DNA of 64,000 nt from Eubacteriales bacterium SKADARSKE-1 (GCA_030920305.1 JARLUB010000001.1:248001-312000); one strand, 5' to 3'. Shown: positions 1 through 7,557, counted from the stretch's first letter. Notes: generated by a model not told the origin, from the sequence alone. Translations and numbers: made by a program.

Positions 1-422
1 CCTTCAGAACCGTATTTAAGCATAGTGCCCATAGCAGTATCGCCGTCTATATTGGCATTTTCCCTTTTTACATCGTTCTCTTTGGCTTCTTTATAAGTAA
101 GCCCCTCGTAAATTTTCATAAGGCGAGTATTCATTTCTCTAACACGAGTACGGTCAGCGCGATGTAATATGTATTCTTTAGCGGTTTTAGCATGACCATT
201 TTCAATTAAAACCTTTTCAACAATATCTTGAACGTGTTCAACGGTTATATTATCTTGTTTAGGTTCATTTTCCAAAATTGACAAAACTTGTCTAGCTAAA
301 GATTTAGCGAGTTCTTTATCGTTACCACCCATATTTTTGGCGGCTTTAAAAATAGCATCTGATATCTTATCAACATTGAATATAGCTAGTCGCCCATCTC
401 TTTTAACAATAATATTAATCAT
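1..422 (-). CDS. nrdD: Anaerobic ribonucleoside-triphosphate reductase, N-terminal part (cut by window start)
   Basis: The first 140 codons read from an ATG at 422 behind an AAGGAG ribosome site; the gene runs off the left edge. The visible protein is an ATP-cone regulatory domain (VKRDGR near the N-terminus, then KISDAIFKAA) followed by the start of the catalytic part (RVREMNTRLMKIY). Class III reductases make deoxynucleotides without oxygen using a glycyl radical, and the cone senses ATP/dATP. The glycyl-radical site and the activase gene would lie outside the window. Two NrdR-box-like palindromes sit in its promoter, and nrdR itself is at 50.7-51.2 kb. Family assignment is confident; the rest of the protein cannot be seen. 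Confidence 0.88.
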   Translation of the reverse strand, partial: MINIIVKRDGRLAIFNVDKISDAIFKAAKNMGGNDKELAKSLARQVLSILENEPKQDNITVEHVQDIVEKVLIENGHAKTAKEYILHRADRTRVREMNTRLMKIYEGLTYKEAKENDVKRENANIDGDTAMGTMLKYGSE

Positions 423-441
423 AATAATTCCTCCTTGTAGC

Positions 442-457
442 GCACAACATATAGTGC
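442..457 (-). promoter_or_regulatory. NrdR box 1 (nrdD leader)
   Basis: GCACAACATATAGTGC is an imperfect palindrome of the NrdR-box type, downstream of the predicted transcription start and upstream of the nrdD ribosome site. Tandem boxes in helical phase are typical of NrdR-controlled ribonucleotide reductase operons. Confidence 0.7.
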
Positions 458-477
458 CCTTTTGGAAATGTAAGCAA

Positions 478-507
478 AGTATACCACTACATATAGTAGC
501 GTGTCAA
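478..507 (-). promoter_or_regulatory. nrdD promoter, TTGACA-18-TATACT
   Basis: On the minus strand TTGACA (502-507) and TATACT (478-483) are separated by 18 bases, a near-consensus housekeeping promoter. It lies in the 112-base gap between the rqcH stop and the nrdD start, so nrdD has its own promoter although it is co-directional with rqcH. Confidence 0.75.
484..499 (-). promoter_or_regulatory. NrdR box 2 (between -35 and -10 of nrdD)
   Basis: The 16-mer CCACTACATATAGTAG fits the NrdR-box pattern acaCwATATAwwGtgt closely and lies wholly inside the nrdD promoter spacer, where a bound repressor would block RNA polymerase. The boxes share the core CATATAG, with start positions 42 bp apart (about four helical turns), so both would face the same side of the DNA. 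Confidence 0.7.
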
Positions 508-534
508 GTAGCATACTACATAATTTTACTTTTT

Positions 535-2286
535 TCATATTGTAAAATTTTTAATATTAGAGCAGGGCTTTACATATATAGTTTTATAATTAGAGTAGGT
601 AACCATACCGGGCTTTGCTCCTGAAGGTTTTTTTACATATTTTACAAGGGTATAATCTACAGGTATATTAGAAGATTCAGCAGCTTTACTGTGAAATGCA
701 GCTAAAGTAGCAGCTTGCATAAGAGCCGTTTGACTAAGGCTTTTATTTTCTAAAACAATTATTGTGTGAGATCCGGGCATATCTTTTACGTGAAGCCACA
801 TATCTTTCTTGTTAGCTTGCTTTAAAGTTAGCTTATCATTTTGCAAGTTGTTGCGGCCTACTAAAATTGTAAAACCATCACTGGAAACAAAGTTTAGTGG
901 TTGTAGAATTTTTGCAGCCTTTTTTATATGGTTTTTCTTTTTAATATAACCCTCATCTACGAGTTCTTGTTTTATTTCATTTAGGTCAATTTCGGTTTCA
1001 GCAGTGCTAATTTCATATAAGACAGCATCAATATAAATTAACTCATTTTGAGCCTTTTCAATTTGCTGGTTTAAAAAAGTTTCAGCTGTTTTAGCTTTTT
1101 TATAACTTTTATAATACTTTTGGGCATTTTGAATACCATTTAATTTTGGATCTAGTTTTATTTCAATTTCATTTAAGTTAGGAGAATAGAAGTTTTTAAG
1201 TATAATTTTCTGTTCGCCTTTTTTTATTTTATATAAATTTGCAGTTAACAGATCGCCACAAATTTTAAACTGCTCTTTATCTTTACACTCATCTAATTCA
1301 TTTTTTTGCAATTTAATTTTTCGTGAAAGACGAGATTTAATATTTTGCAAATTTTTTGTTAGATTTTGACTTTTAACTTTCATTCTTTCAGTTTTATCTT
1401 TTTCATAATAAAAGTCGTCTAAAAGACTTGAAAAGCTCTCATATAAAATTAAAGAATCGTCATTTTTATATTGTGAGATTTCCAAAAAGGAAAAATCTAG
1501 TGGTTCTTTAAATTTATTTAAAATCAAAAAAGGCTTAGTATTATTGGTATTTATTAAATTAGCCATATTAATTAAGGCAGATTGCAATTTGTCCTTTTGA
1601 TCATTTGAAAGGCAAGTTGTTGCTATGACTTCATTAGTACAAACTTTATATTCTATTTCTTTGCAAACAGTGGGGGAAACACCCTGTACACAAGAAAGCA
1701 GAGCATCAGACAGTGTATCTTTTGATGATGCTAAAATTCTTTGCATTATTTCCTCAATAGGGTTGCTTAATAAACATAATTTATCTTGGGCAGGTGGCTC
1801 TTTATATTTTAGCCCGGGCATAATTTGGCGCTTTGAAGACTTTTCAAAGTCCACTCGTTTTAGTGCATCAATTATTATGCCGTTTTGGTCAATTAATATA
1901 ACGTTGCTATATTTCCCCATTATTTCAACAGCTAAAGTGATCCTTGCCTTTTCGCCAAGTTCATTCATAGCATCAAAATCTAAATATAACGCTCTTTCAA
2001 AACCGGTCTGGCGTATTGAAACTAATTTTGCGCCAGAAAGTTTTTTTCTAAACAGCATGCACAACATAGGTGGGGTAGCCGGGTTTTCTAAATTATGTTT
2101 AGTAAAATGAATTCTAGGGCTATTGGCCCTAGAAGAAATTAAAAGCTTAAAAAGTTCAGCTCTGGTCCTAAGAGAAAAAATAAACTCTTCTTTGTTAGGT
2201 TGATAAATTTTATCAATTCTAGCTCCTAACACTGCTTTTTCAATTTCATTTTTTACACATTTCAAAAAGATTCCATCAAGGCCCAT
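535..2286 (-). CDS. rqcH: RqcH / NFACT ribosome-associated quality-control protein
   Basis: This 583-residue protein starts at ATG 2286 behind GGAGGG. It has the NFACT-N opening (MGLDGIFLKC), the EIMGKYSN motif, a central coiled-coil region (about 290-430) and a C-terminal NFACT-R/DUF814 domain (MWLHVKDMPGSHTII, then KYVKKPSGAKPG). RqcH binds stalled 50S-peptidyl-tRNA complexes and recruits tRNA-Ala to add C-terminal alanine tails that mark the chain for degradation. The conserved Asp-Arg pair of the family appears here as Glu97-Arg98. Older annotations call this family fibronectin-binding protein. It is followed 75 bases upstream by the nif3-trmK pair in the same direction. Confidence 0.9.
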   Translation of the reverse strand: MGLDGIFLKCVKNEIEKAVLGARIDKIYQPNKEEFIFSLRTRAELFKLLISSRANSPRIHFTKHNLENPATPPMLCMLFRKKLSGAKLVSIRQTGFERALYLDFDAMNELGEKARITLAVEIMGKYSNVILIDQNGIIIDALKRVDFEKSSKRQIMPGLKYKEPPAQDKLCLLSNPIEEIMQRILASSKDTLSDALLSCVQGVSPTVCKEIEYKVCTNEVIATTCLSNDQKDKLQSALINMANLINTNNTKPFLILNKFKEPLDFSFLEISQYKNDDSLILYESFSSLLDDFYYEKDKTERMKVKSQNLTKNLQNIKSRLSRKIKLQKNELDECKDKEQFKICGDLLTANLYKIKKGEQKIILKNFYSPNLNEIEIKLDPKLNGIQNAQKYYKSYKKAKTAETFLNQQIEKAQNELIYIDAVLYEISTAETEIDLNEIKQELVDEGYIKKKNHIKKAAKILQPLNFVSSDGFTILVGRNNLQNDKLTLKQANKKDMWLHVKDMPGSHTIIVLENKSLSQTALMQAATLAAFHSKAAESSNIPVDYTLVKYVKKPSGAKPGMVTYSNYKTIYVKPCSNIKNFTI

Positions 2287-2361
2287 AACTTTCCCTCCTA
2301 TCTCTGCTTTTTAAAAGTTAAGGTTGAGACAAAAAATTTATTAATGTTCTATTTGTAAAAT

Positions 2362-3144
2362 TTAAATATATTTTATTTTATCAGTACAAGTAGTCGACTT
2401 TAGAAACTCTATTGAAGGAAATTTTTCTTGCAAAACCTTAACAAGTGGCAATACTACAACGTCTTCAGACTTAAAATGGCCAACATCAACAACTACGATA
2501 TTGTTTTGTAAAGCCAAAAGAATTTCGTGGTGTTTTATTTCCCCGGCAACAAAGGCATCAGCCTTTTTAAATATTACATCGTTAATTAAGTTTCCACAAG
2601 CACCAGACCCAACAGCCACTCGAGATATTTTTTTGTCCAAAGTATTTGTGTATTTAAGTCCATTACAATGAAGTTTTTCTTTTATATATTTAGCAAATTC
2701 AAAAGAAGAAAGTGAATTTTCAAGTGTGCCAACTAGACCTAATCCTACATTATGATCGCTATTATTTTCTAAATGAGATAAGACTTCTAAATTTTTAAGC
2801 TCCAATTTTTCGGCAAGGCAAGAATTTACTCCACCGGGTGCAATATCAAGGTTTGTATGAGCACAAATAACATTTATTTTAGCAGCTACAAGCTGATAGA
2901 CAATATCAAAAGGCTTTAAATTTTTAATTGGGTCAAATATTACTGGGTGGTGGCTAATAATAAGGTTTACACCTAGATTTTTAGCTTCATCTATTACGTC
3001 CGGCATCACGTCTAGGCAACAAATAGATCTGGTTACTTTTTTATTTCCGTCGCCAACTAAAATCCCGACATTATCAAAATCAATAGCTAAATTAAATGGA
3101 TATAACTGATCTAAGTAATTATAAATATCTTTTACTAAAGGCAT
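2362..3144 (-). CDS. Nif3-like dinuclear metal-centre protein (YqfO family)
   Basis: A 260-residue member of the Nif3/DUF34 family: N-terminal YLDQLYPFNLAIDFDNVG and SHHPVIFDP carry the metal-binding His residues, and HTNLDIAPGG and the C-terminal VDVGHFKSE are also family motifs. These proteins form hexamers with a two-metal site. A role in cofactor metabolism, such as GTP cyclohydrolase-like activity, has been proposed but is unsettled. I chose the ATG at 3144 because GAGGTG lies just upstream; a TTG five codons earlier has no ribosome site. It begins 4 bases after the trmK stop, so the two are probably translationally coupled, as in many Firmicutes. Confidence 0.88.
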   Translation of the reverse strand: MPLVKDIYNYLDQLYPFNLAIDFDNVGILVGDGNKKVTRSICCLDVMPDVIDEAKNLGVNLIISHHPVIFDPIKNLKPFDIVYQLVAAKINVICAHTNLDIAPGGVNSCLAEKLELKNLEVLSHLENNSDHNVGLGLVGTLENSLSSFEFAKYIKEKLHCNGLKYTNTLDKKISRVAVGSGACGNLINDVIFKKADAFVAGEIKHHEILLALQNNIVVVDVGHFKSEDVVVLPLVKVLQEKFPSIEFLKSTTCTDKIKYI

Positions 3145-3148
3145 TATT

Positions 3149-3844
3149 TTACACCTCAATCAATTTTTTTAGTAAATCTACGATATTAGTTAAATCTTTA
3201 GCCTTTGATAAATTTTCTTCTAAGTTTAGGCCGTAAATTTGCTGCTTAAGACTTTTTATTTTTTGAGAAATATATACAATAGTGCTGGGTGTAATGTTTT
3301 CACTAAGTTTTCCAATATAAGAATATAGATTATCAACCGAAAAACTTTCTTTAGTGAATTTAACTAGCATAACAGAGTAAACTTTATTAGACGATATAAC
3401 AGCAATTTCTTTCTCTATCAAGTAATTTTCACTTTTTAAAAAGTTTCGCAGAGTTTCATCTTTTGTCATAGGTTGCAAAATTAAGTGCTTAGAGCTATCT
3501 TTAAGCCAAAAAGCACCGGCGATAATAGAAGAAATGACTTCTCCTCCCATGCCGGCTATTATTATGTCATCAGCTTTATCTTTATTTATTTCATTAAGGC
3601 CGTCAGATAATCTAGTTTCAATAATATCAGAAAGATGATATTTTTCTATATTTTTTTTAGCATTTAAAAGGGGCCTTGGCCTTAAATCCGAGGCAATAGC
3701 ATGATTTATAAGTTTATTTTTAGCAAGATAAATAGGTAAATACGCATGATCAGTTCCAACGTCAACAATATTTGCACCGGCTCTTATCATGCTGGCGCAA
3801 ACAGAAAGTCTTGGATCTAGAGAAAAAAATGGCTGGCTTTTCAT
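3149..3844 (-). CDS. trmK: tRNA (adenine-22-N1)-methyltransferase TrmK
   Basis: A class I SAM-dependent methyltransferase of the COG2384 type, 231 residues. The SAM-binding motif I is visible as NIVDVGTDHAYLPIYLA near residue 30, then ASDLRP and the catalytic-region IIAGMGGE. The C-terminal third is helical and charged, as in the family coiled coil. It methylates N1 of A22 in the tRNA D-loop. The start at 3844 (MKSQPFF) has AGGTGA upstream; an ATG six codons earlier has none. It is paired with the Nif3-like gene downstream, the usual arrangement. Confidence 0.9.
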   Translation of the reverse strand: MKSQPFFSLDPRLSVCASMIRAGANIVDVGTDHAYLPIYLAKNKLINHAIASDLRPRPLLNAKKNIEKYHLSDIIETRLSDGLNEINKDKADDIIIAGMGGEVISSIIAGAFWLKDSSKHLILQPMTKDETLRNFLKSENYLIEKEIAVISSNKVYSVMLVKFTKESFSVDNLYSYIGKLSENITPSTIVYISQKIKSLKQQIYGLNLEENLSKAKDLTNIVDLLKKLIEV

Positions 3845-3998
3845 AAAATCACCTACATACACCCAACCCTAAATTTAAAGTTAATTCCCAACAGTATACA
3901 TGGAAATGTTTGTTAAATATTTGAAAAACTATTTACAATTTTAAAAAGCATATTAAGCTTTGCCTTTAAAAGGAATGATCGTATTTAATGGAGCTAAT

Positions 3999-4928
3999 TT
4001 AGATTTTTTGTTGCTTTTGTAATCTATAAAAATTGGCTATCCCTTTTGCATCTGCTTTTGCTAATGCCTTTAAGCTTTTATCTGTACTCAAAAAATTTTT
4101 ATAATCAACTTCGTTATCAAAATAAGCATGTTCCACTATTATCGCTGGAATCCCTAAATTAACTCCGGCTCTGATTATTTTATAAAAATCAGAAAGTTGC
4201 CCATTTGGATATTTATCTGTATCTTCAGAAAAACGCCTTAATAGACCATTTTCTAAACTTATTTGCCCAGGTGTTATGGGTAATGTTCCACCTTTTGTTA
4301 ATGTTTCTCCACTTGTTGTAGCTCTTGATATTCCTATTTTTTCGAGCTCTTTTAAAATGGAATTTGCAAGGCTTTCTTCCTCTAAGTATAGTTTACTATC
4401 TTCAGTTTTAAATTCACTTCTTGCATCTGACTTTGAAGAGGTTACTAAAACCATTGCCCCACGCGCTTTTCTGGAGTAGTTTCCAGATGCATTGTTGTGC
4501 AAGGAGATTACGACATTTGCAGCTAATTGTTTTCCTAAATTAACACGGTCAAAAAGAGCTGGATTTTCTTCATTTGTGGTTCTTGTTAAAAAAACCTTTA
4601 CTTCATTGCCTTCTAAAGTTTTGTATTTTTGCAACTCTTCCTTAAGGTAAAACGCTATTTTTAAATTTGTACTTCTCTCATTTACCCACTTTTTGTTATA
4701 TCTATATTCTCGTACAAAAAGCGAGCTATTAGATGGATGTGGATAGGCTCGTATTGATGTATCTTCATCTTCTCCACTTGCACGGTTTTTCGCACAGCCT
4801 AAATCTGCTGCACCGTGGCCCGCGTCTAGAACTATTTTAAATGAGTCTGGTGACGAAGCATTTGTGCTGTTTGAAATACAAAACATATTTAAAAATATCA
4901 AAACAAATATTTTTTTAAATATTTTCAT
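3999..4928 (-). CDS. Secreted N-acetylmuramoyl-L-alanine amidase (Amidase_3)
   Basis: This 309-residue protein has an N-terminal hydrophobic segment (residues 4-18), a signal peptide or anchor, followed by one Amidase_3 domain. Zinc ligands are visible as His38 (DAGHG), Glu84 (NERSTN) and His144 (SLHNNA), and the catalytic Glu266 lies in IVEHAYFDN. Such enzymes cut the bond between muramic acid and the stem peptide outside the membrane. CwlD-type relatives act in spore cortex maturation, but nothing here separates CwlD from a vegetative enzyme. I chose the second ATG (4928) because AGAGGA precedes it; the ATG five codons upstream lacks a ribosome site. No separate wall-binding domain is present. 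Confidence 0.88.
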   Translation of the reverse strand: MKIFKKIFVLIFLNMFCISNSTNASSPDSFKIVLDAGHGAADLGCAKNRASGEDEDTSIRAYPHPSNSSLFVREYRYNKKWVNERSTNLKIAFYLKEELQKYKTLEGNEVKVFLTRTTNEENPALFDRVNLGKQLAANVVISLHNNASGNYSRKARGAMVLVTSSKSDARSEFKTEDSKLYLEEESLANSILKELEKIGISRATTSGETLTKGGTLPITPGQISLENGLLRRFSEDTDKYPNGQLSDFYKIIRAGVNLGIPAIIVEHAYFDNEVDYKNFLSTDKSLKALAKADAKGIANFYRLQKQQKI

Positions 4929-4990
4929 AATATTCCTCTTCATTACTAAAATTATACCGCCAAAGAGTAATCCTTCAGCGGTTAGTAATT

Positions 4991-5191
4991 TTATTCTGCT
5001 AAGTGATTGTTGATCCTATCTATTAATGTATTTGGGTCAACACCGTGAACAGCGCAGGCTTGTTCTATTGTTTCATTTTTAGATGCAGGGCAACCTAAAC
5101 AGTGCATCCCTATTTCTAAAAAAAATTCAGCCGTAGAAGGGTCTTGAGTCAAAACATCTCCAATAAGTGAATCTTTTGTAATATTAATCAT
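4991..5191 (-). CDS. DUF1858 domain protein
   Basis: A 66-residue protein that is all DUF1858: ITKDSLIGDVLTQDP at the start and the redox-type motif Cys31-Leu-Gly-Cys34 (GMHCLGCPAS). The domain occurs alone or fused to iron-sulfur and hybrid-cluster proteins in anaerobes; its biochemical role is not established. It lies between the amidase and the CxxC zinc-ribbon gene on the same strand, downstream of the strong terminator at 5225-5250, so it is probably transcribed separately. Confidence 0.85.
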   Translation of the reverse strand: MINITKDSLIGDVLTQDPSTAEFFLEIGMHCLGCPASKNETIEQACAVHGVDPNTLIDRINNHLAE

Positions 5192-5224
5192 TTTTTTCTC
5201 CTGCTTTTTAAAAAAATTTTACAT

Positions 5225-5250
5225 AAAAAACCCCGGGACCCCCCGGGGTT
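5225..5250 (-). terminator. Terminator of the CxxC zinc-ribbon gene
   Basis: A 9-bp GC-rich perfect stem (AACCCCGGG / CCCGGGGTT, loop ACCC) is followed on the minus strand by six T residues, just after the stop codon at 5268. Confidence 0.9.
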
Positions 5251-5267
5251 TTACCAAGCTTATTAAT

Positions 5268-5546
5268 TTATGCTTCTTCTCTCATTTTTGCAAAGCATTC
5301 GCTGCAATAAACTGGTCTGTCTTCACGTGGCCTAAAAGGAACTTTTGCTTCTTTACCGCATGAAGCACATTGTGCTGTAAATGTCTCGCGGTCCGATCTG
5401 GATGCATTTTTACGTGCATCGCGGCAGTTTTTGCATCTTTGTGGTTCGTTTACGAAACCTTTTGATGCAAAGAATTCTTGTTCACCGGCAGTGAAAATGA
5501 ATTCTGAGCCACATTCTTTGCAGATAAGAGTTTTGTCTTCGTACAT
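5268..5546 (-). CDS. CxxC-x17-CxxC zinc-ribbon protein
   Basis: A 92-residue protein with four CxxC pairs (Cys9/12, 38/41, 60/63 and 81/84) forming two four-cysteine zinc sites. The spacing between the last two pairs is exactly 17 residues, the signature of the CxxC-x17-CxxC family. The surroundings are basic and acidic without a membrane segment, so it should be cytosolic. Function in this family is unknown; nucleic-acid or protein binding is a guess. It ends at a strong terminator and follows the tRNA-like remnant downstream of sigH. Confidence 0.8.
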   Translation of the reverse strand: MYEDKTLICKECGSEFIFTAGEQEFFASKGFVNEPQRCKNCRDARKNASRSDRETFTAQCASCGKEAKVPFRPREDRPVYCSECFAKMREEA

Positions 5547-5578
5547 TTGTTTTACCTCGCTTTGGATTATAAAATATT

Positions 5579-5644
5579 TGCCCCAGGACGGAGTTGCACC
5601 GACACCTTTGATTTATCAACGCTCTGCTCATAAGCTACTTGGGC
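5579..5644 (-). pseudogene. tRNA-like remnant (degenerate tRNA)
   Basis: On the minus strand GCCCAAG (5638-5644) pairs with CTGGGGC (5580-5586) with one A-G mismatch, as a tRNA acceptor stem would. A 4-bp D-stem (GCTT/GAGC) and a T-arm with loop TGCAACT and one mismatch follow. The anticodon region is too short for a 5-bp stem and 7-base loop. The D-loop lacks the GG pair, the T-loop lacks TTC, and no CCA follows. At about 66 bases it is shorter than a real tRNA. I read it as a decayed tRNA gene, with modest confidence. Confidence 0.35.
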
Positions 5645-5663
5645 ATGATTTTTGGTTTTGAGT

Positions 5664-6263
5664 TTACAGATTTTCAAGACTTCTAAGTTTATTTTTAACC
5701 CGCTGTATTGAATTATCAACAGCTTTTAAAGAAATATTCAAAATTTTTGATATTCTTTTATATCTATATCCCACAATATGCAATGAAAAAACTTTGTACT
5801 CAAGTGGAGATAAAATATTTTTTATCTGTTCTTTTTTAAAAGATAAAAGCTCTTTTTCTATTAATAAGTCTATAGGATCTGAATTTTTTTCGATGGCGTT
5901 AGATAATTTTTCCTCACCAACGGAATTAAGAGAAACTATATTTTCTTGTGGCATACGTTTTTTTCTGTTTCCATATTTAATTAAAGAAATGAATTTTCTT
6001 TCTATACAAATACCAGCATATGTTTTAAATGATGTATCAGAATCAGGGTGGTATGACTTTACTGCATTTAAAAGACTTAAAGTACCTTCTTGAAAAAAAT
6101 CATCGCCATCAAGATTTTCAGCAGAATACTGAAAACTTTTTGTTTTTATTAAACTTGAATATCTGTTAACAATTTCATTAAAAGCTAAATCATTACCGTG
6201 TCTAACCATAGTGCAGAGTTTAATATCAGAAAGATCTTTTAAATTATAATTGTCAAAAGTCAT
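5664..6263 (-). CDS. sigH: RNA polymerase sigma factor, SigH-like
   Basis: A 199-residue sigma-70 family protein. Region 2 shows DDFFQEGTLSLLNAVKSYHP and FKTYAGICIERKFISLIK (core binding and -10 recognition). Region 4 is the C-terminal LSPLEYKVFSLHIVGYRYKRI helix-turn-helix. Length and the QEG/IERKFIS motifs fit the SigH (Spo0H) group that starts sporulation gene expression; a closely related alternative sigma is possible. The ATG at 6263 follows AGGAGGCC, with an 8-bp hairpin (6274-6295) immediately upstream of the ribosome site. Confidence 0.8.
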   Translation of the reverse strand: MTFDNYNLKDLSDIKLCTMVRHGNDLAFNEIVNRYSSLIKTKSFQYSAENLDGDDFFQEGTLSLLNAVKSYHPDSDTSFKTYAGICIERKFISLIKYGNRKKRMPQENIVSLNSVGEEKLSNAIEKNSDPIDLLIEKELLSFKKEQIKNILSPLEYKVFSLHIVGYRYKRISKILNISLKAVDNSIQRVKNKLRSLENL

Positions 6264-6273
6264 GCAGGCCTCC

Positions 6274-6295
6274 TAAAGTAACAGATATTACTTTA
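6274..6295 (-). promoter_or_regulatory. Inverted repeat next to the sigH ribosome site
   Basis: TAAAGTAA (6274-6281) and TTACTTTA (6288-6295) form a perfect 8-bp stem with a 6-base loop, ending directly upstream of the AGGAGG of sigH. It could be an mRNA hairpin that modulates initiation or a small operator. Confidence 0.4.
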
Positions 6296-6306
6296 ACCCT
6301 AATCTT

Positions 6307-6335
6307 AGGATACACTATTAATTTTAAAAAGTCAA
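6307..6335 (-). promoter_or_regulatory. sigH promoter, TTGACT-17-TATCCT
   Basis: On the minus strand TTGACT (6330-6335) and TATCCT (6307-6312) are 17 bases apart. The leader to the start codon is about 35 bases and contains the hairpin TAAAGTAA/TTACTTTA. Confidence 0.6.
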
Positions 6336-6618
6336 CTGGTTTAGAGCATAATTAATAAATATTTTTGTATTTTTTGCAAAAGGAATCTTTTTCGATGAGG
6401 AAAAATGAGTAAATATAAAATACTATTTTTTAAACTTTAATAAAATTGTATATAAGGGGAGCATTAAAAAAACAATATAAAGTGAAGGTTTATTATATGC
6501 GTCAAATAAGGAATGAACAATTTTAAAAAGTTAAAGTTTTATTAAAGCTCGCCTGGCAAATGTTACAGTTATTTATTGATTAGAAAATTTAATTTGTATT
6601 ATATGATTACAAAAACTA
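6336..6618. other. Gene-free stretch between sigH and the peptide array
   Basis: This stretch is very AT-rich and lies between the divergent sigH and peptide-array promoters. I find no credible reading frame, RNA structure or strong repeat in it. Confidence 0.6.
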
Positions 6619-6647
6619 TTGACTAAATCGAAAATAATGTGTATAAT
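6619..6647 (+). promoter_or_regulatory. Promoter of the double-glycine peptide array, TTGACT-17-TATAAT
   Basis: TTGACT (6619-6624) and a perfect TATAAT (6642-6647) are 17 bases apart. Transcription should start near 6654, about 42 bases before the first peptide. It is one of the best promoter matches in the window, suggesting strong expression. Confidence 0.8.
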
Positions 6648-6653
6648 AAGTAC

Positions 6654-6673
6654 AAAGCAGTTATTTCTGCTTT
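6654..6673 (+). promoter_or_regulatory. 5' stem-loop at the predicted transcript start
   Basis: AAAGCAG (6654-6660) and CTGCTTT (6667-6673) form a perfect 7-bp stem with a 6-base loop, beginning at the predicted +1. Hairpins at the extreme 5' end commonly protect mRNA from 5'-dependent decay. Confidence 0.5.
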
Positions 6674-6695
6674 AAAACATGGAAGGAGGAATTAA

Positions 6696-6920
6696 ATGAG
6701 CCAGAAAAAACAAAAAATTGATACAAAAAAAAGTGCAGAAATTAGCGATAGCTCTTTAGGAGATGTAGCGGGCGGGTTGAGTTTACCAAATTTTCAAACA
6801 AATGATAATGAAAAAAAGGGAAGAATAAGTCTTCCGCCGCCATACCCTACAAAAGAGGGGCGAGAGGCTTATAACAAAAAGATATTAGAATTAAAAAATC
6901 AAGGGTATGATGTTTACTAG
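6696..6920 (+). CDS. Double-glycine leader peptide 1 (Pro-rich core)
   Basis: A 74-residue peptide with a Lys-rich N-terminus, then AEISDSSLGDVAGG (residues 14-27). That sequence resembles a double-glycine export leader of the kind cleaved after GG by peptidase-containing ABC transporters. The putative mature part (47 residues) contains SLPPPYP and ends NQGYDVY; it has no cysteine. Peptide 4 has the same layout, so the two are paralogues. AGGAGG lies 7 bases upstream. No exporter or modification enzyme is in the window, so whether it is a bacteriocin, a signal or something else is open. Confidence 0.72.
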   Translation: MSQKKQKIDTKKSAEISDSSLGDVAGGLSLPNFQTNDNEKKGRISLPPPYPTKEGREAYNKKILELKNQGYDVY

Positions 6921-7046
6921 TATTTAAAATAAATTTTTAATAAGTAATAAAAAACTTAAGGAAATAGAAAGTTAACTCTGTTTTAATTTTTAAAAGGGGA
7001 AAAAGTTTTTATTCCATAAGAGAACAAATTAAGGAGGAATGAAAAA

Positions 7047-7271
7047 ATGAGCAAAAAGGAAAAAAAAGTGATGCCAAAAAGTAGCGCAGAGTTAAGTGAT
7101 GAGAGTGCAAACGAAGTTTCTGGAGGATTTAGTCTACCAAAATTTCATGCTGGTTTTGAAGATGGTGAATTTAAGATAGGTTTAGATAGGCCAAAGTCAA
7201 AATCTGATGCAGAATCTACAAAGAAAATAAAAGACTCTGTAGACTACTTTACAAATTTTTTAAAAAAATAA
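7047..7271 (+). CDS. Double-glycine leader peptide 2
   Basis: A 74-residue peptide. The leader ends AELSDESANEVSGG (residues 14-27), a good match to LSxxELxxVxGG-type leaders. The putative mature part is 47 residues and lacks cysteine: FSLPKFHAGFEDGEFK, then a charged C-terminal helix ending FTNFLKK. It is clearly paralogous to peptide 3, sharing GFExGEFKxGxDxPKS. The ribosome site AAGGAGGA is 9 bases before the start. It follows peptide 1 by 126 bases with no terminator between, so co-transcription is likely. Confidence 0.72.
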   Translation: MSKKEKKVMPKSSAELSDESANEVSGGFSLPKFHAGFEDGEFKIGLDRPKSKSDAESTKKIKDSVDYFTNFLKK

Positions 7272-7318
7272 AGGAAATAAACAGCTTGCTGTTTATAATA
7301 TTAAGGAGGAATGAAAAA

Positions 7319-7543
7319 ATGAGTAAAAAGGATAAAAAAATGATGCCAAAAGATAGCTCAGAATTAAATGACGAAAATGCAGGTGCAGTTTCCGGAGGAT
7401 TTAAGATGCCCAAACTCCATATTGGTTTTGAAAATGGTGAATTTAAAGCAGGTGTAGATATGCCAAAATCAAGTGGTAATGGAGTAACAGACAAATTAAA
7501 AAGCGATTTTGGTTATTATAAAGATCTTTTAAAAAAGAAATAA
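7319..7543 (+). CDS. Double-glycine leader peptide 3
   Basis: A 74-residue paralogue of peptide 2, starting at ATG 7319 behind AAGGAGGA. An in-frame ATG 11 codons earlier has no ribosome site and would disrupt the shared MSKK opening. The leader ends SELNDENAGAVSGG and the putative mature part starts FKMPKLHIGFENGEFK; there is no cysteine. It ends DLLKKK. It lies 47 bases after peptide 2 and directly before a Rho-independent terminator, so peptides 1-3 probably form one transcript. Confidence 0.72.
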   Translation: MSKKDKKMMPKDSSELNDENAGAVSGGFKMPKLHIGFENGEFKAGVDMPKSSGNGVTDKLKSDFGYYKDLLKKK

Positions 7544-7557
7544 TATTAATGAGTGAG

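Noticed and set aside
7303..7321. A three-codon minigene (ATG AAA AAA TGA) overlapping the start of peptide 3, and the same before peptide 2 at 7039
   Set aside because: The first ATG is only one base from the GGAGG, too close for initiation; it is simply the spacer between ribosome site and true start.
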